From the NCBI RefSeq assembly GCF_017745275.1, contig NZ_JAGHZS010000004.1, positions 186,001-250,000 of the forward strand: a stretch of 64,000 nucleotides of DNA. Direction: 5' to 3'. The position numbers were made by a program, and so were the translations under genes. Positions 57,607-64,000 of the stretch are shown here, piece by piece; position 1 is the stretch's first letter; each line of letters opens with the position of its first letter. Origin of the DNA: Chitinophaga sp. Its GTDB lineage: Bacteria > Bacteroidota > Bacteroidia > Chitinophagales > Chitinophagaceae. Below the pieces are notes generated by a model. That model saw nothing but the letters and a program-made list of their open reading frames with translations, had not been told where the DNA came from and did no database searches.

Positions 57607-59376
57607 TTAACGCCAGCCTTTGTTTTGTTCTAAAGCGCCAAACTTCAGTATTTCCCCATAAGGGATAGGTCCATAGGCCATAAACGGCTGGAACTGCCGG
57701 TTTTCTACATTCATCACGGCCGGAATATTATTTTTTATCGTTACGCCTTTGGCGGTTTCGCCCAGGTTAGCTTTCCAGCGGCGCAGGTCCCAGAAGCGAA
57801 ATCCTTCAAAGCATAATTCTATTCTCCGCTCATTCCTGATCAGCTCTCTCATTTGTTCTTTACTGCCTTTCGCTGTTTCGAGCCATGCGTCACCGTTAGT
57901 AGTGCCTACGCCGGCGCGTTTGCGGATAGCCTTGATGACGTCATAAGCGGAGAAGCCATACTTACCTGCGCCTAATGGCCCCCAGGCTTCATTTGCCGCT
58001 TCCGCATAGTTGAGAAATATTTCCGTATAGCGGATATGAGGTTTGTAGTGACGTTGGTTGTTGGCAGAATTTGGGTTCAGGTTTACATCCTGCCGCAACA
58101 GTTTACGCAGATAGTAACCGGTACGGGTGGAGGTGCCCACTATATTGAGGCCATCGTTGGTACCGCCATCGGCAGCGGTGTTGATAACGGTATTATTGGG
58201 TCCTGCAGTAGCGCCATTTACTAAAATAAACATGCGCAGGCGGGGATCCCTGTTCAGGTAAGGATTGGCGGCATCATAGCCACTGCCTGTACTGCCAATA
58301 GGCATGCCGTTGGCCATCGGGAAAGCAGCTACCAGGTTTTGTGTGGGGTTGATGCGCCCATTGCCGAACAAACCAGGAGGATAATTCGCCTGCTCCAGGT
58401 CGCGGTTATCGCCATAGTTATTTCTCCACAATATTTCTGCGGGGTTGGCGCCATCGGCCAGCCCGGCAATTTCCGCAGCATTGGCATACCAGGTGAGGCC
58501 ATTGGCCGCCAGGGCATTGATCCCTCCCTTAAGCGACAGTACCTCTCCTGCATAGTCGGCAGCATCCGCCCAGGTAGTGGTATTGCCTGTGCCGAAAGCC
58601 GGACTGGCAGCCAGCAATGCAGCCTTGGAGCGTATTGCTTTGGCAATACGGCCCGTCAGGAATCCACGGAAAGCGGCGCCAAAAGCGCGGTCGTATTGTT
58701 CTTTGGTAATAGTGCCATACTTGGCAGGAATCAATGCAGCGCTGCCGATATTTTCATAATCTAACGGCAGCATATCATCAGCGGTCGACAAGTCGCTGTA
58801 AATTTGTTTCATGCACGCCTCAAAAGTGGCCCTGGGTTTATTAAAGTCCGCTGTTGGCCCCTGTACTGCTGTGATAATTGGCACTCCCAACACTGCGCCA
58901 CTTTCAGCAACACCACCATGCGCCTGCAACAAATGATAATAGAAAAGGGCGCGCAACCCGGAGGCCTCTCCTTTTATCCGCATCGCAAATAATTTACTTA
59001 CCACAGGATCCGACACCCATTTCACCGTATCCACATCACGCAATATGATGTTAAGATATTGAATGGCAGCATAAGCATTGGTCCACTGATTTAACGGGTT
59101 GTTATTTGCCGTCCATTGCCCGTTGGCAATCTTCAGGAAGCCATTGGTCTGATCATTTGTCACGGCATCATCTGTAGCTACATCATTAAATGACCAGGAA
59201 TTAGTGGGTATGCGGTTATAGCCATTCAGTAAAATCCCAAATGGCATGGCAGCATCATTGGGCGGATATTTATTGGCATTCAGGTCGAGGTTGTTTTCAA
59301 TTTCCGGCACCAGCAGATCTTTACAGCCGGTCAACAGCGAAACACACGCCAGCAAAAGAATAATATGTTTTTTCAT
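57607..59376 (-). CDS. xusD: SusD/RagB family nutrient-binding lipoprotein
   Basis: 589 residues with lipoprotein signal (LLLACVSLLTGCKDLL). SusD traits: early TPR-like helices (RIKGEASGLRALFYYHLLQ), the QWTNAYAAIQYLNII helix, and the C-terminal RagB part (HKPHIRYTEIFLNYAEAANEAWG, LIRNERRIELCFEGFRFWDLRRW, MVLP-like end GPIPYGEILK). It sits on the SusC barrel and binds xylo-oligosaccharides at the surface. It follows susC by 33 bp. Confidence 0.93.
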   Translation of the reverse strand: MKKHIILLLACVSLLTGCKDLLVPEIENNLDLNANKYPPNDAAMPFGILLNGYNRIPTNSWSFNDVATDDAVTNDQTNGFLKIANGQWTANNNPLNQWTNAYAAIQYLNIILRDVDTVKWVSDPVVSKLFAMRIKGEASGLRALFYYHLLQAHGGVAESGAVLGVPIITAVQGPTADFNKPRATFEACMKQIYSDLSTADDMLPLDYENIGSAALIPAKYGTITKEQYDRAFGAAFRGFLTGRIAKAIRSKAALLAASPAFGTGNTTTWADAADYAGEVLSLKGGINALAANGLTWYANAAEIAGLADGANPAEILWRNNYGDNRDLEQANYPPGLFGNGRINPTQNLVAAFPMANGMPIGSTGSGYDAANPYLNRDPRLRMFILVNGATAGPNNTVINTAADGGTNDGLNIVGTSTRTGYYLRKLLRQDVNLNPNSANNQRHYKPHIRYTEIFLNYAEAANEAWGPLGAGKYGFSAYDVIKAIRKRAGVGTTNGDAWLETAKGSKEQMRELIRNERRIELCFEGFRFWDLRRWKANLGETAKGVTIKNNIPAVMNVENRQFQPFMAYGPIPYGEILKFGALEQNKGWR

Positions 59377-59409
59377 AAAACGGGAACTTAATTATGCGAA
59401 GGAAAAAGA

Positions 59410-62229
59410 TTAAAACAATCCTTTTATACCAAGATTATATAGGCGTGTCTGCGGAGCGCTGGCCACACTCATTTCCATTGTTTTTCGTTCTGCCGACACC
59501 GTTAGTAAATTAAAGCCACTGACATATACACCCATTTCTTTCAACACTTTTTTTCTTCCCAGTAATCCACTCATGTCATATGAGATCTGCACTTTGGCCA
59601 GGTCTATACGATTCGTTTTATACAGCCAGAAATCTGAACTGCGGAAATTATTATCACTGGCAAAAGTGGTCAGGCGGGGATATTTGGCCGTTTGCGCTGT
59701 TTCAGGGGTCCAGCGATCTCGTACCACCGCTGAATACTTGTCTTCCCCATCTACCCAAAACCAGGAATTATTTTTCATACCATATGCACCAAATCGTCCT
59801 ACACCCAGCGCAAAAAAGGAGAAGTTTCTCCATTTGGCACTGAGGTTAATTCCTAACGTGAGCGGTGAACCAAACCAGCCGGCACGGCCCAGGTACACTT
59901 CATCACGGGCGTCAATAACGCCGTCGCCGTTTTGATCTTTATATTTAATATCACCCGGTTTTACCTGCCCGAAAGCCTGCGCTGGCGCGTTTTTAATGTC
60001 GTCTGCACTTTGGAAAAATCCCTGGCTTTGTAATCCCCAGATGGCATCCAAAGGTTTGCCCTGGCGATATTGGTAGTTGTCGGCGTACAACTCGGCACGT
60101 TTCGTAGCCGTTGTTTTATAATAGCTGCCCACCAGCCCGATCGTATAGCTCACTTCTCTCACCTTATTGTGGAAGCTCAGGTTAAAGTCGAACCCTACCC
60201 GTTTATCGTCGTTATAATTGATATAAGGGATGAAAGAAGATAAGGGGAACCCGGTAGTGAAATAAGAAGGATACAATACATCTGGCTGGATAATATTACC
60301 CGTGATTTTATTGATGAAGAAATTACCATCCAGTTTTATCAACTGATGAAAGAAAGCACCATCCAGGCCGATACTGATTTCTTTTCTTTTTGGGAAACGC
60401 ATATCAGGATTAGCACCGCGACGCGACTCCGTAGCCTGTACGCCTGTCCCGTCTTTCCAGCCAAACCAGCTTCCCTGTGTGGTATATACGCCCTGGTATA
60501 AATAATACGAGGCAATATCCAGGTCGGTATGCAATATACCTGCGGAAGCGGTCAGCCGCAGCTCATCGATGGCGGAGATTTCACGCAGGAAGGGAGCATT
60601 ACTAAGACGCCATCCCAGCGACACAGTGGGAGAAAATGCATTACGGTTTCCTTCCGGCAGCTTCGCACTATGAATCATGGCGCTGCTAAAATCTATGTAA
60701 TACGTATTTTTAAAATTATATCCTAACTGCAGGCCCAGGTTAGCGTTGCCGGTGCGGTGATACACCGCTGATTCTGACTGCTGGAAACCATTTACCAACA
60801 GCACCGCAGATAAATGATGCTTATTGCGGATAGTATTTACATAATTAAACTGACCAGTAGCGGCAATAGTTTGACGATACCAGCTATTACTTACATTCTG
60901 TACGCCTGAGGTAGCGTCCTGCCCATACTGGGTAAGACTACTGATTAAGTCTGTACCGGAATACGTATTCCACACCGGCGCATACACTGCATAATTATTA
61001 TTGTAAGCGAGATTATAAGAAGTATTATAATCCACCGCAAACGTAGCCCGGAAAGAAAGCCCTTTCAGCAAATTTCTCAGGTCTGCATTTACGCCGGTAT
61101 TAAACTGGAACTGCCGGCTTATATACCGGTTGTTGCCACCGGCATAAATGGCTGCAAAAGGATTGGTTTGATCCAGTTGAGTACCTCCCAGCAAATACTT
61201 TCCATCAATAATATGATTACTGTTTTTCACCAACACATTAGATGCCTCATCCTCCTTTTCTATTTTATCAATCGGGATGAGCGGGGCAAAGCGATAAGGA
61301 CGTAAAGTAGCCGCACTTCCCCAGTAGTCTGTATTTACGCCTCTTCCGGTATAAAAAATAGCGCTGGCATCTACATTACAGGAAATGTAATCGCTCAGGT
61401 TTACATCTATATTGCCGCGCAGGTTGAGGCGGTCAGATTTCCCGTTTTGACGGGCTTCTCCAAAGTTGAGCAATGACCCGGAAGTCTGGTAACCGATATT
61501 GGTATAATAACGCGCTTTATTATTTCCGCCAGATATCTCTGCCGTCACATCGTAGCGGCTGAAATACTTTTTAAGGTATTCATCTCCATAATAATCTACA
61601 TCGGGATAGCGGTATTTATTTTTCCCGGAAGCATACTGGTAAATGGTTTCAGGGCTGTATAGTTCGGAGAGTCCATCATTACGGCGGGCCTCATTATACA
61701 GTGTCATATATTCCGCGGAGCCCAGGTATGCCGGGTAAGATTTGGGAACGTTGATTCCACCGTTTGCTCTTATATCTATACGTTGATTACCGGCTTTCCC
61801 TCTTTTAGTGGTAATATATACCACACCTTTCGCTGCCCGGCTACCATATAGTGCCACTGCATTTACTCCTTTGAGAAAAGAGATCTGTTCAATCTCGGTG
61901 GGCAATACATTAGTAGCATCGCGGGGTACTCCGTCAATAACAAGCAGGTAACTGCCCATTCCCCACATGCTGTTGCCATTAAAACCATTGGCCCAGCTCT
62001 CCATATTTTCAAGACTATAGTTCATATAGTTCTGCGTCATTTGTGTCGAAACATCCACCGCGGAAATACCACCTAATACATCTTTTTTATTCAGCTTACG
62101 AAATGCCACCTGCACCGTATTGTTGTCAGGAACATTTGATATCGCAGTGCCTGAAGTATCCTGCGCCTGCACTACCGGCATAATCCCTGTCAGCGCGATG
62201 GCGGCTATTAATGCTTTCATCTGATTCAT
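59410..62229 (-). CDS. xusC: SusC/RagA TonB-linked outer-membrane protein, short N-terminus
   Basis: 939 residues. After a signal peptide (KALIAAIALTGIMPVVQAQ) the plug begins within ~30 residues: VAFRKLNKKDVLGGISAVDV, YLLVIDGVPRDATNV, ISFLKGVNAVALYGSRAAKG, VVYITTKRG. The usual carboxypeptidase-like domain of ~90 residues before the plug is missing. The barrel continues to LYNLGIKGLF. It forms the TonB-dependent import channel with the SusD lid coded downstream. A SusD gene precedes it by 45 bp, so the operon carries tandem SusC/D pairs as in known xylan loci. Confidence 0.93.
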   Translation of the reverse strand: MNQMKALIAAIALTGIMPVVQAQDTSGTAISNVPDNNTVQVAFRKLNKKDVLGGISAVDVSTQMTQNYMNYSLENMESWANGFNGNSMWGMGSYLLVIDGVPRDATNVLPTEIEQISFLKGVNAVALYGSRAAKGVVYITTKRGKAGNQRIDIRANGGINVPKSYPAYLGSAEYMTLYNEARRNDGLSELYSPETIYQYASGKNKYRYPDVDYYGDEYLKKYFSRYDVTAEISGGNNKARYYTNIGYQTSGSLLNFGEARQNGKSDRLNLRGNIDVNLSDYISCNVDASAIFYTGRGVNTDYWGSAATLRPYRFAPLIPIDKIEKEDEASNVLVKNSNHIIDGKYLLGGTQLDQTNPFAAIYAGGNNRYISRQFQFNTGVNADLRNLLKGLSFRATFAVDYNTSYNLAYNNNYAVYAPVWNTYSGTDLISSLTQYGQDATSGVQNVSNSWYRQTIAATGQFNYVNTIRNKHHLSAVLLVNGFQQSESAVYHRTGNANLGLQLGYNFKNTYYIDFSSAMIHSAKLPEGNRNAFSPTVSLGWRLSNAPFLREISAIDELRLTASAGILHTDLDIASYYLYQGVYTTQGSWFGWKDGTGVQATESRRGANPDMRFPKRKEISIGLDGAFFHQLIKLDGNFFINKITGNIIQPDVLYPSYFTTGFPLSSFIPYINYNDDKRVGFDFNLSFHNKVREVSYTIGLVGSYYKTTATKRAELYADNYQYRQGKPLDAIWGLQSQGFFQSADDIKNAPAQAFGQVKPGDIKYKDQNGDGVIDARDEVYLGRAGWFGSPLTLGINLSAKWRNFSFFALGVGRFGAYGMKNNSWFWVDGEDKYSAVVRDRWTPETAQTAKYPRLTTFASDNNFRSSDFWLYKTNRIDLAKVQISYDMSGLLGRKKVLKEMGVYVSGFNLLTVSAERKTMEMSVASAPQTRLYNLGIKGLF

Positions 62230-62274
62230 GAATTTTGAAATTAGCGTAAACGATACCTGTAGATATTGTACGTT

Positions 62275-64000
62275 TTACCATCCGGGGTTTTGTGGAAACT
62301 CCAGGTACATATTGGCATCGGCGTTTTTCAGCGGGAACCAATAGTGTTTCTCGGAATACTTGCGTTCCAGGATAACGCTCTCCCGTAAGTTGAGTACCTT
62401 ATTATTTTTAGGGTCGGTAGTACTGAAGGTAGGCGACCGGTCAAATTCCACTGACTTCTTCAGCGTGTACGGAGATTGTATCAGTAACATCCATCTTCTT
62501 AAATCATTAAAGCGATGACCTTCGAAAGATAGTTCTACTGCCCGTTCCCGCCGTACTTCGCTCATAAAGCCATCGAGCGTGCCGGTAAAACGTGCTGCCA
62601 CATGTCCGGCGCCGGCGCGGTCACGGATCACATTAATGGCATCTAGCGCCGTTTTGCTATAGTTACCGGATTTACCGGTGGCAGTTCCATATCCTGCCGC
62701 TGCTGCTTCTGCATACATCAGGTATACATCTGCCAATCGCATATAAGGGAGATGTATATTGAGCGCTTTATCATAGCTCCAGCCATTGTCAAACCGGTTT
62801 GCTGTCATGGGGATGAACTTGTACAACAAGTAACCGGAACGGCTACCACTGCTGATATCACGATAGCTGCCACCGGTATACAGATTGGCATAACGGTTCT
62901 TTTCATCTGTAGTAGCGCCTTGTACGCACTTCACACCATCAAAAACAATATCATTGTAAAAGCGGGGATCCCTGCCCTTCCACGGATATGCAGGGTCGTA
63001 TCCCGATTCAGGATCTGCCTGCATGATGTCTTTAATAGGCAATCCATTGGCCATGCCGTAATAATCAACATAGTTGGCTGTTGGCACAAAAGTGATGGCT
63101 TCTTCCGTCAGCAATGCAGGTCCATACTGTTTGGCAGTACCATAGGTAGAACCGTGTGCACCGTAATACGGACCGCGGAAAATAGCTTCCGTGCTACCTG
63201 GCATTAACCAGTTTTGACCGGCGCTATAAAAATTAGTGTAGTACTTTGAAAAATCTACGAGGCTATAAGGCGCATCACCCGATTCGCATTTTTGCAACAG
63301 CTCTCCAAAAGCTTCCGCCGCCTTCTGGCAATAAGTGGTGTTATAGGTTTTACTACCGGTAGATACATAGTTCATCAACGGACTTCCTGCCCACAGGTAA
63401 TTTTTACCGAGATACCCCAGCGCCATGATCTTATTAATGCGCAGTTGATTTTTTCCCAGGGTTCTTTTTCCGGCTGTGGTATTGTCCCAGTTCACCGGCA
63501 GTAGTTTGGCCGCTTCGCTGAAATCAGCCGCTGCCCTGTCTGCACATTCACTGTATTTAAGTCGCGGCAGTGCTAACTTCTGATCACCCGGCAGTACTTT
63601 ATCAATATAGGGAAGGCCACCGAAATACTGGATAAACATAAAATGAAACCATCCCCTGAAAAATAACAACTGTCCTTTGATGAGATCTTTTTCTTCAGGG
63701 GTGGCGTCGGTGAGCTTATTAAGATTTTCGAGGCCCATATTGGCTTTACGGATACCATACCAACCCAGCTTCCACAATGATTTTGCAAAGCGGTCGTCGT
63801 TGGTGCTGGTGTTATTCCTGTCCATCCAGCCTGCCTGCCAGCCGTCGAACTGTGATTGCCAGCCCCAGAAATCACCATTGTCTATTTTTACAATAAAATG
63901 GAAATCACGTGCAGTTGATTGAATCTCATCTTCCCCCCAGTTCCAGGAGTTTGTCCAGTAGGCATTGGTAAAATCCGGAATACAGTGATATAGCTCTTCA
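62275..64000 (-). CDS. xusB: SusD/RagB family lipoprotein, 5' end outside window
   Basis: The frame is open to the window edge (base 64000), so at least 575 residues are read and the signal peptide is missing. SusD traits: LGWYGIRKANMGLENL, LIKGQLLFFRGWFHFMFIQY, GGLPYIDKVL, and the C-terminal ALDAINVIRDRAGAG, EVRRERAVELSFEGHRFNDLRRW. A partner SusC should lie beyond the window. By position it matches xusB of the xusA-B-C-D-E-xyn10C core. Confidence 0.92.
   Translation of the reverse strand, partial: EELYHCIPDFTNAYWTNSWNWGEDEIQSTARDFHFIVKIDNGDFWGWQSQFDGWQAGWMDRNNTSTNDDRFAKSLWKLGWYGIRKANMGLENLNKLTDATPEEKDLIKGQLLFFRGWFHFMFIQYFGGLPYIDKVLPGDQKLALPRLKYSECADRAAADFSEAAKLLPVNWDNTTAGKRTLGKNQLRINKIMALGYLGKNYLWAGSPLMNYVSTGSKTYNTTYCQKAAEAFGELLQKCESGDAPYSLVDFSKYYTNFYSAGQNWLMPGSTEAIFRGPYYGAHGSTYGTAKQYGPALLTEEAITFVPTANYVDYYGMANGLPIKDIMQADPESGYDPAYPWKGRDPRFYNDIVFDGVKCVQGATTDEKNRYANLYTGGSYRDISSGSRSGYLLYKFIPMTANRFDNGWSYDKALNIHLPYMRLADVYLMYAEAAAAGYGTATGKSGNYSKTALDAINVIRDRAGAGHVAARFTGTLDGFMSEVRRERAVELSFEGHRFNDLRRWMLLIQSPYTLKKSVEFDRSPTFSTTDPKNNKVLNLRESVILERKYSEKHYWFPLKNADANMYLEFPQNPGW

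Noticed and set aside
1..64000. tRNA, rRNA, riboswitch or CRISPR
   Set aside because: No cloverleaf-like sequence, rRNA stretch, known riboswitch core or regularly spaced palindromic repeats were seen in the gene-free stretches; a covariance-model scan could still find a small RNA.

Overview
The window reads as a chromosomal segment of a Bacteroidota bacterium, most likely a Chitinophaga-type soil member of the Chitinophagaceae. The evidence is SusC/SusD pairs, TonB receptors followed by DUF4249 lipoproteins, a DUF5686 outer-membrane protein, a one-protein hybrid two-component regulator, HisKA_2 and LytS kinases with TPR repeats, few Shine-Dalgarno sites and TAnnTTTG-type -7 elements. The genus is an inference. 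No rRNA, tRNA, CRISPR array, phage or transposase gene was seen.

Layout. (1) 1-9.8 kb is a stress island: the end of PEP synthase, a PNPOx-fold flavoprotein, two universal stress proteins, Hsp20, a polysaccharide deacetylase, an ATP-cone/Mrr-type nuclease next to a shortened PolX, and an HtrA protease. Its control regions carry FNR/CRP-type boxes (TGAY-N4-ATCA; three fit TGAYAACAATCA). (2) 10-16 kb: a YggS/AAA-ATPase pair and a TPR histidine kinase with a sigma-54 response regulator. (3) 16.2-22.4 kb: a co-directional set of two alpha/beta hydrolases, an MBL-fold protein lacking part of its metal site, an exported amidohydrolase and an alginate-export-type porin, probably one exported degradation pathway of unknown substrate. 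(4) 22.4-33 kb: an HMA-AraC regulator with a ferredoxin reductase, a DUF3108-like protein, a small HMA protein, a TonB receptor/DUF4249 pair and a DUF5686 protein.

(5) 33.3-43.0 kb is the most unusual part. A LytS/LytTR two-component pair is followed by two paralogous double-glycine peptide precursors, an ATP-grasp ligase, a 59-residue unknown protein, a SPASM protein without the radical-SAM CxxxCxxC motif, a C39-peptidase ABC exporter, an HlyD adaptor and two small membrane proteins. This is the layout of the computationally defined 'grasp-with-spasm' peptide systems. In both the promoter of the precursor genes and the promoter of the two small membrane genes I find three tandem repeats of exactly 21-bp period, the spacing of LytTR-protein sites, with a candidate -7 element 42-43 nt beyond the last CCGC core. 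The adjacent two-component pair therefore very probably controls the peptide system, and the terminal membrane genes belong to the same regulon and may give immunity.

(6) 43.2-44.8 kb: two small membrane-protein genes, hairpin elements and the remnant of a LytTR gene. (7) 44.8-64 kb is a xylan utilisation locus: CE1-type esterase, GH10 xylanase, a double-GH43 enzyme, a hybrid two-component regulator, and, on the opposite strand and running in from beyond the window, SusD (partial), SusC, SusD, a DUF1735-type lipoprotein and a GH10 with inserted CBM4_9 modules. That order matches the conserved xusB-xusC-xusD-xusE-xyn10C core. The outer-membrane proteins would bind and import xylo-oligosaccharides, the GH10, GH43 and esterase enzymes cut and debranch xylan, and the hybrid regulator senses the products.
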